NCBI RefSeq assembly: GCF_014204945.1
Contig: NZ_JACHMN010000003.1
Location: 744,001-808,000, forward strand
Origin: Allocatelliglobosispora scoriae
GTDB lineage: Bacteria; Actinomycetota; Actinomycetes; Mycobacteriales; Micromonosporaceae
Reading direction: 5' to 3'
DNA: 64,000 bases
The notes beneath the pieces were generated by a model, which did no database searches, had not been told where the DNA came from, and saw nothing but the letters and a program-made list of their open reading frames with translations. Made by a program: the position numbers and the translations under genes. This document shows positions 34,362 to 42,702 of this stretch, piece after piece. The stretch's first letter is position 1. Each line of letters begins with the position of its first letter.

Positions 34362-35055
34362 TCTGCCGCGCGGGCAGGGCTGCATCGGGCCGTACCAGCC
34401 CCGACTGGTAGGCCACCATCACCGCCTGGGCCCGATCCCGCAGCCCGAGTTTCATCAGTACCCGGCCCAGGTGGGTCTTGACGGTGGACTCACCGATGTA
34501 GAGGTACCCGGCGATCTCCGTGTTGGAGAGGCCGTGCGCCACCAGGACCAGCGTCTCGCGTTCCCGCGCCGTGAGGCCCGCCAGAGCGGCCGGGCTCGGC
34601 CGGGCCGGCTCCGGGCGAGTGGTGAACTCGCCCAGCAGGGAGCGCGTCACCGCCGGATCGAGCCAGGCCTCGCCCGCGGCGACGGCCCGCACCGCCAGCA
34701 CCAGCTCGGCGGGGGCGGCGTCCTTGAGCAGGAAGCCGGATGCCCCGGCCCGCAGGGCGTCGTGCACCGCCTCGTCGACGTGGTAGGTGGTCAGGATGAT
34801 GACCTTGGCAGGCCGGTCGGGATCGGCGGCGAAGGCGTCGGCGGTGAGACGCCGGGTGGCGTCGACGCCGCTCATGCCGGGCATCCGCACATCCATCAGC
34901 ACCACGTCGGGCTGCAACCGGGCAGCCTCGACGAGCGCCGCGCCGCCGTCGCCGCACTCGCCGACCACGTCGATGCCGTCCTCGGCGGCGAGCAGCATCG
35001 CGATGCCCGCCCGCACGAGCGGCTGGTCGTCGACGATGAGGATCCGGATCGCCAT
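34354..35055 (-). CDS. NarL/LuxR-type response regulator
   Basis: A 233-residue response regulator. The receiver has Asp9, Asp10 and the phosphoacceptor Asp55 (VLMDVRMPG). The C-terminal LuxR-type HTH is LTARERETLVLVAHGLSNTEIAGYLYIGESTVKTHLGRVL. It starts one base after the kinase stop, so it is the partner of the kinase at 35057. Targets might include the operon itself or the divergent trypsin gene. No binding site could be identified. Confidence 0.93.
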   Translation of the reverse strand: MAIRILIVDDQPLVRAGIAMLLAAEDGIDVVGECGDGGAALVEAARLQPDVVLMDVRMPGMSGVDATRRLTADAFAADPDRPAKVIILTTYHVDEAVHDALRAGASGFLLKDAAPAELVLAVRAVAAGEAWLDPAVTRSLLGEFTTRPEPARPSPAALAGLTARERETLVLVAHGLSNTEIAGYLYIGESTVKTHLGRVLMKLGLRDRAQAVMVAYQSGLVRPDAALPARQNG

Positions 35056-35056
35056 C

Positions 35057-36223
35057 TCAACGCCCCGCGGGCAGCAGTGCGGTGACCTGGAAGCCGCCGC
35101 TGTCGGTCGGGCCCGCGTCGAGGCGCCCGCCCACCACGGCCACCCGTTCCCGCAGGCCGAGCAGGCCGTGGCCGGTGGAGAGGGTGGCGCTGATGCCGGG
35201 CCGCTGCACGGGTGCCGCGTTGGTCACCTGGACCCGCAGGCCCTCCGACCACCGCAGTGTCACGGTCGCCGCGCCGCCCGCGTGCTTGGCGACGTTGGTG
35301 AGCGACTCCTGGACCGTCCGGTAGGCCGCGAGCCCCACGCTGGGGTCGACCGGTTGCGGCCGTCCCTCCACGACCAACTCCACCGGTACGCCGGTGGCCC
35401 GCACCCGCTCCATTAGCGCGCTCAGGTCGTCGAGCCCGAGCTGGTGCTCCGCCTCCGCACCGTCCGGACCGGAGTGCCCGTGACCGGCGAGACCCTGGAC
35501 GGCGAGCATCCGCCGCAGCTCGCTCATGGCCTGGCGGCCGAGCTCCTCGACCTGGGTCAGCGCGTCGGCCGCCCGCTCGGGGTCGGCGCGCAGCACCTTT
35601 CGTGCCCCGGCGGCCTGCAGCACCATGACGGTGACGGCGTGGGCGACGATGTCGTGCAGCTCGCGGGAGATCCGCTGCCGTTCGGCGTCGACGGCTGCCC
35701 GTGCCTCGCCGAGGCGGCGCTGCTCGGAGTCGGCGAGCCGGCGGCGGCTGCGCCCGGCGAGCAGGCCCAGCGCCCACACCCCGGTGCTGAGCAGGGCATA
35801 GAAGAGGGTGAGCCCGACCAGCGTGGTGACCGGGTTGGACTCGTCGCGGCGCAGCCACGCCTCGTTGGCGGCGACGACGGCGAAGGATCCCGTGGCGGGC
35901 GCGATCAGCCAGGCGAAGCGGCGCGGTGCGTGGGCGCCGACGGAGTAGAGCGCCACGAGCAGGCCGAGCACGGGCTGGTAGCCGGAGACGAGCAGCGTAC
36001 CGAGGACGGAGTGGAGCAGGAGCGCGCCGAAGACCGCGGCCGGCGCGTGGCGGCGCCAGAGCAAGGCGACGCAGCCGAGCGCGGCGTATCCGAGCAGGCC
36101 CAGCGAGGAAAGGTCGCCGTCGCCGAGCTGGCCGAGGTCGCCGCCGAAGGTGGAGAAGAAGAGCACGTCCAGCGTGCAGACGGCGAGGACCAGGAGCGTG
36201 TCGCGGATCGTCGGCTTCGCCAT
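35057..36223 (-). CDS. Sensor histidine kinase (HisKA_3 type)
   Basis: A 388-residue membrane kinase. About four to five hydrophobic segments lie in residues 10-160. The dimerisation/phosphoacceptor helix RISRELHDIVAHAV has His190. An HATPase domain with VTLRWSEGL, GHGLLGLRERV follows. It has no large external loop, so the stimulus probably lies in the membrane. It begins 10 bp after the stop of the degenerate trypsin-like gene and ends next to the response regulator. Confidence 0.92.
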   Translation of the reverse strand: MAKPTIRDTLLVLAVCTLDVLFFSTFGGDLGQLGDGDLSSLGLLGYAALGCVALLWRRHAPAAVFGALLLHSVLGTLLVSGYQPVLGLLVALYSVGAHAPRRFAWLIAPATGSFAVVAANEAWLRRDESNPVTTLVGLTLFYALLSTGVWALGLLAGRSRRRLADSEQRRLGEARAAVDAERQRISRELHDIVAHAVTVMVLQAAGARKVLRADPERAADALTQVEELGRQAMSELRRMLAVQGLAGHGHSGPDGAEAEHQLGLDDLSALMERVRATGVPVELVVEGRPQPVDPSVGLAAYRTVQESLTNVAKHAGGAATVTLRWSEGLRVQVTNAAPVQRPGISATLSTGHGLLGLRERVAVVGGRLDAGPTDSGGFQVTALLPAGR

Positions 36224-36233
36224 GGTGATCGGC

Positions 36234-36833
36234 CTACTTCGGGTGGTGCGGGTGGCAGAAGCAGAAGAAGATGCAGAACCCGTCGGTCATCTGGCGGTGC
36301 GACTCGAAGGTGTGGTCGGCCCGGCGCGGCTCGCGCTGGACCTGCTCGATGGCGGTGACGCGGGCGAGCAGGTCGGGGTCGATGTCCCGGGCGTCGGCGG
36401 GAATGGCGTCGAGCCGCAGCAGCGCCTCCCAGAGCCCGTCGCCCGCGTCGAGGGCGGCGGCGAGGTTCTCGCTCGTCACCTCGCCGAGCTGCGCGGCGTA
36501 GGTGCTGTGATGGGAGAGCTTCAGCGTGATCGCGGCGGTCGGCGCTCCGGCGAGGGTGAAGCGGCTCCACTTCCAGCCGGTGAGCTGGTCGATCCGGTCG
36601 TGCTCGCCCGGGCGGGCCGGGAAGATGAGCACCTCGATGTCGGCGGCGGCGTCCCACAGGGACTCCGGCGGCGACGGGATCAGCACGATGTCGGCGTCGA
36701 CGAGCAGGCCCGCGGCGAGATGCCCGGCTGCTCGGTCCGGCGCTGAACGATCCTGAATGGACACTCGAATGTCGGCATGGACCGCCGTTCCCTGACACAT
36801 GACGGCACGATAACTCCCGGCATCAAGCATCAC
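36234..36833 (-). CDS. Degenerate trypsin-like protein with Cys/His-rich C-terminal tail
   Basis: Up to 199 residues. The start is uncertain, with an ATG at 36800 or a nearby GTG possible. The segment GHLAAGLLVDADIVLIPSPP resembles the region of trypsin-fold proteins that normally carries the catalytic histidine, and ITLKLSHHSTYA resembles the strand around the catalytic aspartate, but the His and Ser motifs are missing. The last 15 residues form a compact C-x4-C-x-C-H-P-H-H tail of a kind that could bind metal or be modified. It is first in an operon with a histidine kinase (10 bp on), its response regulator and an unknown gene, and is divergent from an intact secreted trypsin. The family call is tentative. 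Confidence 0.65.
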   Translation of the reverse strand: MMLDAGSYRAVMCQGTAVHADIRVSIQDRSAPDRAAGHLAAGLLVDADIVLIPSPPESLWDAAADIEVLIFPARPGEHDRIDQLTGWKWSRFTLAGAPTAAITLKLSHHSTYAAQLGEVTSENLAAALDAGDGLWEALLRLDAIPADARDIDPDLLARVTAIEQVQREPRRADHTFESHRQMTDGFCIFFCFCHPHHPK

Positions 36834-36932
36834 CGATCAGCTTCCAGGCTGATGCCGGGCGGATATCCGACCCTGGGGGGAGGGCGGAGGTCAGCTCCCG
36901 GCCGGACGACCGCGGCGCCGTGCTCGCACAGC

Positions 36933-38165
36933 ATGAGGAGCATGAGAATCAGGTACCGCGCCGCCGGGATGTCCGCGCTGGCAGCCGCCCTCGTGGTGGG
37001 ACTGCTGGCGGGACCGGCGGGCGCAGAGGGCGACAAGCCCGGCGACAACGACGATCCGACCGCGGGTTCCAACGCCGCGCGGGAGATCATGGCGGCCCAG
37101 CTGCCCCTGGTGGACGCGGCGCAGCGGTTCACCGAGCTGGACAAGGACGGCCAGCTCGGCGGCGTCGAGCTGGTGGTGAAGAAGAAGACCCTGAACCTGT
37201 GGTGGAAGGGCGACCCGCCGGCCGAGATCCGCGCGGAGATCGAGCGCCAGCAGGCGGAGCACGGCATCCAGATCAAGCTCGCGACCTCCGCTTACAGCCA
37301 GCGCGAGCTGGTCGAGATCACCCACGGGCTCGTCGACCGCTTCCCCAAGGGGCTGACGCGGATCGGTCCGAAAGTCGACGGCAGCGGGCTGACCGCAGCC
37401 GTCCTCGACGGCTACGAGCTCGACCGCGAACTCGTCCCCGTGCCGGTCGAGGTGGTGCACGAGCCGGTGCTGACGCCGACCAGCCGCGGCAACGACTCCG
37501 CACCGTGGTGGGCCGGCGGTGTGACGCGGGGAGCCTTCCCCAACGCCGGGACCTGCAGCACGGGCTTCGCGATCGCCCGCTACTTCCTCTGGTGGGAGAC
37601 GACCCGGGGCATCCTCACCGCGGAGCACTGCGGTTTCGGTGGCGGTCTCGGCTTCAACGACGGTGCCGGCCAACGCATCGGGCAGGCTGAGCCCGCCCCG
37701 GCCCGGCGCCTGAGCGACTCGCTCTTCATCACGACCAACTCCGGTGCGCGTACGTTCGACGGCGGGGTCGGGGTGGGCGAGTTCTCCAAGCCGGTCGTCG
37801 GCGCGGTCGGCAACTTCCCGGGCCAGTTCGTCTGCACGTCGGGTGCGGCGACCGGGGTGCACTGCAACATCCGGACCGACCTCATCAACCAGCTCGTGCT
37901 CAACGGCGGATTCTTCTTCGTCGAGAGCGTCGCGATCGCCACGCAGATCAACGGCGTGGTCGCGACCGGTGTCGGCGACAGCGGCGGCCCGGTCTTCACC
38001 CTCGCCGCCGACCCGAGCAAGGTGCGGGCGGCGGGCATGATGACCGGCGCGCTGAACCCGGTGCCGTGCCAGATCGGTGGCCAGACCGGCTGCTTCAACC
38101 GGGTGGCCTTCGTCGATCTCGGCTTCGTCCTCATCGCCCAGCAGGCCAGTCTCCTGACCTCCTGA
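36933..38165 (+). CDS. Secreted S1 (trypsin/chymotrypsin-fold) serine protease
   Basis: About 410 residues. The signal peptide (MRIRYRAAGMSALAAALVV, ending near AGAEG) is followed by a propeptide-like region of about 160 residues with charged helices. The catalytic domain has His232 (TAEHCG), Asp262 (LSDSLF) and Ser350 (GDSGGP). The layout resembles streptogrisin-type secreted proteases. ATGs at 36933 and 36942 are both possible, and no ribosome-binding site decides. It is divergent from the degenerate trypsin-like gene and its two-component system, which may regulate it. It converges on the GH127 gene. Confidence 0.85.
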   Translation: MRSMRIRYRAAGMSALAAALVVGLLAGPAGAEGDKPGDNDDPTAGSNAAREIMAAQLPLVDAAQRFTELDKDGQLGGVELVVKKKTLNLWWKGDPPAEIRAEIERQQAEHGIQIKLATSAYSQRELVEITHGLVDRFPKGLTRIGPKVDGSGLTAAVLDGYELDRELVPVPVEVVHEPVLTPTSRGNDSAPWWAGGVTRGAFPNAGTCSTGFAIARYFLWWETTRGILTAEHCGFGGGLGFNDGAGQRIGQAEPAPARRLSDSLFITTNSGARTFDGGVGVGEFSKPVVGAVGNFPGQFVCTSGAATGVHCNIRTDLINQLVLNGGFFFVESVAIATQINGVVATGVGDSGGPVFTLAADPSKVRAAGMMTGALNPVPCQIGGQTGCFNRVAFVDLGFVLIAQQASLLTS

Positions 38166-38180
38166 CCCGCGGGGTAGCGC

Positions 38181-38263
38181 CAAGATCGTCGCAACTCTTC
38201 AAGAGTTGGTCCTAAGGCCTGGCGGCCTGAGACACCAACTCTTGAAGAGTTGCGACGATCTTG
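38181..38263. repeat. Paired CAACTCTT element with 30-bp perfect arms
   Basis: Arms 38181-38210 and 38234-38263 are exact 30-nt reverse complements, each carrying a CAACTCTT-S-AAGAGTTG core (38192-38208 and 38236-38252) and an outer CAAGATCGTCG. The 23-nt loop contains TAAGGCCTGGCGGCCTGA (38213-38230), identical to the copy at 12492. It fills the gap between two convergent genes and could terminate both. Confidence 0.92.
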
Positions 38264-38266
38264 CGG

Positions 38267-41143
38267 TCAGCCGAGCAGGCGCCAGCGGTGGTCGGCGGTG
38301 CCGTTGTCCTCGAACTGGACCACCTGGGCGCCGTCTGCCGTGGACATGCCCGAGACGCCGAGGACCAGGCCGCTGTGCAGGTTGCGGATGCGGATGCGGC
38401 CCGCACCGTCGCCGAGCAGCTGCCAGAGGTGGTCGTCGCTGCCGCTGTCGGCGAACTGCTGCACCGGCGCGCTGTTGGCCTGGGACATGTTCTGCACCGC
38501 GAGCAGCTTGCCGCTGTTCTGATTGACGATCTTGTACCAGTTGTTGCCGACGTGGTCGAAGCGCCACAGGTGGTCGGTGGTGCCGTTGTCGGCCCACTGG
38601 GTGACGTTGGCACTGTCCGCAGTGGACGCACCCGAGACGGCGAGGACCTTGCCGCTGTTGAGGTTCTGCACCCTGTACCACACCCCGGCGCGCACGGTCG
38701 CGGGCGTCGCGGTCACCGCCCACTGCAGGATCCCGCCCGAGAAACCGGCCCGCAGCTGCGCGACGATCCGCAGCGCCGTCGTGGTCACGGCCGGGAAGGT
38801 CACGCTGTTGTACGCGTTGAGCGCCACCCCGTACGCCGACGCCCCCGGCACGGCCGCCCAGCTGCCGCCGCTGGTGAGGTACTCCAGGCGCCAGCTCGCG
38901 GGCACCCGGCACTGCCCGTGCCCGGTGTCGTCGAACCAGTAGACCCCGGTCCCCGTGATCGTCACCGGCGCCGGGTAGGTGTACTGCGCCCACTCCGACG
39001 TGCCCGTGTGGTCCCACCAGGTGTGCCGCCGGTGCGAGAGGTCATAGGAGCTCGTCGGGTCGTAGCCGCTGTTGAACGCGGTGACGGTGTCGCCACTGAA
39101 GCACCACGAGGCGGACGGGGTGGCGGGCAGCTGCCAGCCCCGGCCGCCGCCGATCACCGGGAACGACGAGATGCGCAGGCTCGCCGCGCCCATCGGGATC
39201 AGCCGGACGGACCTCGTCGGCTCCGGGGAGGCGACCGGGCTCTGCTGGAGGGTGCTGACGACGTTTTCCGTGTCGGCCTGCCAGTTGGGGATGGCCTTGG
39301 CCTGCGCGGTGATGGCCACCGGCGTACCCGCCGGAGTGAAGGGGTTGCCCGAAGCGCCCGTGGCGACGGCGCTGAACGTGCCGGGGATCAGGCCGTAGTT
39401 CCAGGCCGAGGTTGCGAAGACCTGGTATTCCGGCCACGCGTTGGCGGGGTCGTTGTAGCGCAGGAAGTTCTGCCCGATCTCCAGCGAGTAGGCGAGCGGG
39501 CCGTTGCTGACCGAGATCGCGCCGTGGTTGGCGGTCCAGGTGGTGGTCCGCGGCGCCATCGGGAAGGTGATCGTCACCGTGTCGCCGTTCTGCCAGGTCC
39601 GGTTGACCGGCACATAGGCCGGGCCGCCGTAGGCGGAGACCGCGCCGCCGTTGACCGTGATCGACGGGTTGGCGCACCAGCCGGGAATCCGCAGGTAGAG
39701 CGGGAACGCCACCGCCGATGGCGTGGTGATCCGCAGCGACACCGACCCGCTGAACGGGTAGGTGGTCGTCGTCGCCACCGAGACCGTCGTCGCCGCGCTG
39801 CCGACCTTGGCGGTGACGGTGCTGGGGGCGTACATCGTGGCGGCGAGGCCGCGGTCGGCGGTCGCCTGCCACAGGTTGTCGGTGAAGTAGGGCCAGCCCT
39901 GGCCGTAATTGTGCGGGCAGCACCGATATTGATCCACACCGAGCAGGAAGGCCTGCATCGCGAAGCCGTTCTGGAACTGTCCCTGCGTCTTGGCCCGGTT
40001 GTCGAGCTGGACGCTGTTGGCGCTGACGATGTAGTGCAGCGAGCGGTGCTCCGGCGAGAGCGCGGCGGGCAGCGAGTTGAAGGCGAGGTTCTCGCAGCCG
40101 TCGGCCCAGCTCGCGTCACCGGTGAGGCGGCTCATCGTCTCGAACGACTGCATGTACTCCACGATCCCGCAGGTCTCGAAGCCCTGCCGGGGGTCGCGGT
40201 AGTCGGTGCGGATGTTCTCGTCGCCCGCGAAACCGCCGCCGGGGAACTGCCCCCAGGTGCCCTGGATGGCGGCGTAGTTGTTGTAGGACGCCTGGGTGAG
40301 CGAGGCGTTACCGCGCAGCGCGATCAGCGCGGGCTCGGTGAACCCCTGCGCGAGGTCGACGTTGTGCATCGAGGGCAGGTTGTTGACGTAGTTCTTGCTG
40401 TACTGATGGATCTTGTCGGCGAGGCTGAGCAGGAACGACTGCCCGGTCCGCGCGAAGACCCAGTAGACGGTGTCGAGGTTGGTGGCCCAGCGCACCGAAC
40501 CCCAGCTCTGATTGAAGACCGACGCGCCGAAGGTGTTCTGGTACTGCAGGAACCTCGTCAGCATCGGCAGGATCCGGGTGTCGCCGGAATACTCCTGGTA
40601 GGTGCGCAGGGCCTGGAGCAGCGGCATGAAGGGCCAGAAGTCCGGGCCGCCGCCGAGCGAGGTCCGCAGCGCCGACGGGCCGAAGAAGCCGTCCGCCTGC
40701 TGGGTGGCGACGATGCCGTTGACCCAGGTCGCGACCTTGGAACGCAGCCCGGCGTCGCCGGTCACGGCGGCGAGCGCGCTCAACCCGCGCAGCCAGTAGG
40801 GCAGCTCCTCCCAGCCGCCCTTCGCCGGGTTGACCCAGCCGCAGTCGGCGTAGACGAGGAAGTGCGAGATCTGGTCGTAGCTCCCGGCGATGCCGGTCGT
40901 CTCCAGCGCGAGCTGCTGGGCCAGCCAGCCGGTCGCGCGCGTCGAGCCCGCGGGCAGCTTCACGAAGGGGGTACGCGACAAGCCGGCCGGATAGGGGAAG
41001 TAGTGGCCGCCGCTGCTGGCGTCGCCGACGAGGGTGACCGGCGTACCGGTGCCGCCCGCCCAGGATTCGGTGATGGCGTGACCGGCCAGAGCCAGCCCGC
41101 CCGCGATGGCGAGGCCGCCGCGAAGGACGGTTCGACGGTGCAT
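38267..41143 (-). CDS. Secreted GH127-like beta-L-arabinofuranosidase with ricin-type lectin
   Basis: A 958-residue exported enzyme. The N-terminal RRTVLRGG is a twin-arginine signal. The catalytic domain is of the GH127 (former DUF1680) family, in which a zinc-bound cysteine is the nucleophile. The characteristic paired cysteines are Cys408-Cys409 in YRCCPHN, with ENLAFNSLP upstream. Residues about 825-958 are a ricin B-type beta-trefoil with NLNSGKVLAVSG-type repeats. It should release L-arabinofuranose from plant-type glycans. It is transcribed alone under a promoter with a perfect 14-bp palindromic operator. Confidence 0.9.
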   Translation of the reverse strand: MHRRTVLRGGLAIAGGLALAGHAITESWAGGTGTPVTLVGDASSGGHYFPYPAGLSRTPFVKLPAGSTRATGWLAQQLALETTGIAGSYDQISHFLVYADCGWVNPAKGGWEELPYWLRGLSALAAVTGDAGLRSKVATWVNGIVATQQADGFFGPSALRTSLGGGPDFWPFMPLLQALRTYQEYSGDTRILPMLTRFLQYQNTFGASVFNQSWGSVRWATNLDTVYWVFARTGQSFLLSLADKIHQYSKNYVNNLPSMHNVDLAQGFTEPALIALRGNASLTQASYNNYAAIQGTWGQFPGGGFAGDENIRTDYRDPRQGFETCGIVEYMQSFETMSRLTGDASWADGCENLAFNSLPAALSPEHRSLHYIVSANSVQLDNRAKTQGQFQNGFAMQAFLLGVDQYRCCPHNYGQGWPYFTDNLWQATADRGLAATMYAPSTVTAKVGSAATTVSVATTTTYPFSGSVSLRITTPSAVAFPLYLRIPGWCANPSITVNGGAVSAYGGPAYVPVNRTWQNGDTVTITFPMAPRTTTWTANHGAISVSNGPLAYSLEIGQNFLRYNDPANAWPEYQVFATSAWNYGLIPGTFSAVATGASGNPFTPAGTPVAITAQAKAIPNWQADTENVVSTLQQSPVASPEPTRSVRLIPMGAASLRISSFPVIGGGRGWQLPATPSASWCFSGDTVTAFNSGYDPTSSYDLSHRRHTWWDHTGTSEWAQYTYPAPVTITGTGVYWFDDTGHGQCRVPASWRLEYLTSGGSWAAVPGASAYGVALNAYNSVTFPAVTTTALRIVAQLRAGFSGGILQWAVTATPATVRAGVWYRVQNLNSGKVLAVSGASTADSANVTQWADNGTTDHLWRFDHVGNNWYKIVNQNSGKLLAVQNMSQANSAPVQQFADSGSDDHLWQLLGDGAGRIRIRNLHSGLVLGVSGMSTADGAQVVQFEDNGTADHRWRLLG

Positions 41144-41152
41144 GGGTGCCTC

Positions 41153-41200
41153 CTATAACGTTATAGAAGGGACCCTAAGTTCGAAGTATGCGAATGTAAA
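41153..41200 (-). promoter_or_regulatory. Promoter and perfect 14-bp operator of the GH127 gene
   Basis: On the minus strand TTTACA (41200-41195) and TAGGGT (41177-41172) are 17 bp apart. CTATAACGTTATAG (41166-41153) is a perfect 14-bp palindrome with an AACGTT core, typical in form of LacI-family sites. It lies just after the predicted transcription start and abuts GGAGG before the ATG at 41143. CTATAACGTT also occurs at 8460-8469. Confidence 0.65.
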
Positions 41201-41254
41201 CGAATGTTTCGTGCCAGTGTCGGCAGGGTCGCCCGACCTCTCCGGCCCGCCGGC

Positions 41255-41461
41255 TCAGCCCAGGGCCGGTCCGGTCGGGTCGGCCGACTCCGGAGCGAGG
41301 TCCAGGCAGTTCGGGCAGCGGGGCATGAGCAGGCGGAGCCGGGTGACCGGCCTCGGCGCGATCGACCTGGCCGGGTCGGTGAGGGGAATGCGCTGCTCTC
41401 CGGCGCGCCGGACCGCCGGCAGCATCGGGGCGAGCGCCGTCGCACTCTCGTGGTCTGTCAT
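41255..41461 (-). CDS. Small ORF coupled to the LuxR regulator
   Basis: 68 residues, not recognised. The ATG shares ATGA with the stop of the LuxR-type regulator (41458-41461), and GGAG lies six bases upstream, which supports real translation. The sequence has no signal peptide. It has two proline-rich stretches, a basic segment (RPVTRLRLLMPR) and a C-P-N-C pair near residue 50, followed by an acidic and proline/glycine-rich tail. It could be a small zinc-binding protein or a precursor peptide. No maturation enzymes are nearby. Confidence 0.55.
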   Translation of the reverse strand: MTDHESATALAPMLPAVRRAGEQRIPLTDPARSIAPRPVTRLRLLMPRCPNCLDLAPESADPTGPALG

Positions 41462-42501
41462 GGCCTGCTCCGTCTGATAGTCGTGTCGCTGGGCATGGAG
41501 GTGTCGCCCGCCCGGAGCACTTCGGCGCCGAGCGCGAGTCCTAGCTGGAAGCGGGTGGTGACTCCGTTGCGCTCCATCAGCTCCCGAACCGTGTAGGCGA
41601 TCGTGCGGACGCTGAGCCCCAGCGTCGTCGCGACCGAGCCGTCGGTCTCCCCACGGGCGAGGAGCGTGATGATCGCCCGCTCCCGGCTGCTGAGCGGCAT
41701 CGGGGCGGCCGCCCGCGGCAGCGGCTCGACGGCGCTGTGCCAGCGGCCGAGGAAGAAGGCGACCAGCCTGCTCACGGCCTGAGCGGACGAGATCTCCCAC
41801 ACGCCCCGGCTGAAGTTGCTGTCCGGCTCCAGCGGGAGGAACGCCGTGGTTCGATCCATGATCATGAGCTTGATGGGTTGGCTGGCCTGCTCCCGGTACT
41901 GCAGACCGTAATCGTCGAGCTCGACCGCGTGGAGTTCGCTCTCGTCCTCGACGGCCGCCGGAACACCCAGCGTCATCGTCGCCACGCCGCGCAGCAGCAC
42001 CTCCCGGGCCGTCGGAATCGCCGCCTTCGTCGTGGCGCCGGTGAACGCCTGCTCCGGATTCATCGCCAGGTGCTCATGGCGTTCGGCAGCCATCAGCTCG
42101 CCCAGGCGTCGCCGAGCGGCGTCGACCGTCGTGATCGGCCGGGCCTCCCGCAGCTCGGCCGGGGTGATCTCGACGAGATCCAGCACCGACAGCTGTCGAT
42201 GCAGCTCACGGCGGGCGGTGGCGAGCCGGTGCTGCTGCTCGCGCAGGGTGCGCACCGCCGACTCCGGTGGATGCCCCCGCCAGACCCTGCCCTGCGCCAG
42301 CTTCGCGTCGGCGACGAGGGCGACGATGCCGAGCCCGTGCAGTTCATCGAGGGCGGCGCTCACCGTACGGGCGGAGAGCTCCAACGACCTCGTCAGCTCG
42401 CCGCCGGACCGGGAGCCCTGCAAGGTGAGCGTGCGATAGACCAGATCCGCATGGATCGAGACGCCCCACCGCGTCAGCAGTGGGGGAGCTGTCGTGATCA
42501 T
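41458..42501 (-). CDS. LuxR-family regulator with TrmB-like N-terminal domain
   Basis: A 347-residue regulator. The N-terminal 80 residues look like a winged helix of TrmB type (LTRSLELSARTVSAALDELHGLGIV). A central domain of unknown ligand follows, and the C-terminus is a LuxR-type HTH (LSSRERAIITLLARGETDGSVATTLGLSVRTIAYTVREL). Receiver residues are absent, so it is not a classical response regulator. It is divergent from the unknown gene at 42703, with an inverted repeat between, and coupled to a 68-residue ORF downstream. Confidence 0.88.
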   Translation of the reverse strand: MITTAPPLLTRWGVSIHADLVYRTLTLQGSRSGGELTRSLELSARTVSAALDELHGLGIVALVADAKLAQGRVWRGHPPESAVRTLREQQHRLATARRELHRQLSVLDLVEITPAELREARPITTVDAARRRLGELMAAERHEHLAMNPEQAFTGATTKAAIPTAREVLLRGVATMTLGVPAAVEDESELHAVELDDYGLQYREQASQPIKLMIMDRTTAFLPLEPDSNFSRGVWEISSAQAVSRLVAFFLGRWHSAVEPLPRAAAPMPLSSRERAIITLLARGETDGSVATTLGLSVRTIAYTVRELMERNGVTTRFQLGLALGAEVLRAGDTSMPSDTTIRRSRP

Positions 42502-42571
42502 GGGGCTTACCTCACCCTCCCGTGGCGGTCCGTCGCAGACATCGCACCGTGTCCGGTGTCGAATGTCGATG

Positions 42572-42627
42572 TGTTTCGGTTGGATCCGAAACAGCCGGGC
42601 CGCACGCCTGACCGTGTCGGATATCCG
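42572..42627. promoter_or_regulatory. Inverted repeats in a divergent regulatory region
   Basis: TGTTTCGG (42572-42579) and CCGAAACA (42586-42593) are perfect 8-bp arms around a 6-bp spacer. A second perfect palindrome, CGGATATCCG, is at 42618-42627. Both lie between the LuxR-type regulator (start 42501) and the unknown gene (start 42703), where a regulator controlling both would bind. Confidence 0.5.
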
Positions 42628-42702
42628 GGCGTATCAGCCTCCGCCCAGCCGCCTCTGTTGAGCAGACGGGTCACCACGGCCCGGGCACGGGAGGAGACCA
42701 TC

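Noticed and set aside
38261..41158. 965-residue plus-strand frame opposite the GH127 gene
   Set aside because: Shadow of the real gene. The minus strand has a twin-arginine signal, the CC-P-H-N motif and a ricin-type lectin.
42655..42702. Longer N-terminus for the protein at 42703
   Set aside because: The frame is open upstream to 41737, but only the ATG at 42703 has a strong GGAGGAG site, and the upstream part overlaps the divergent LuxR-type gene.
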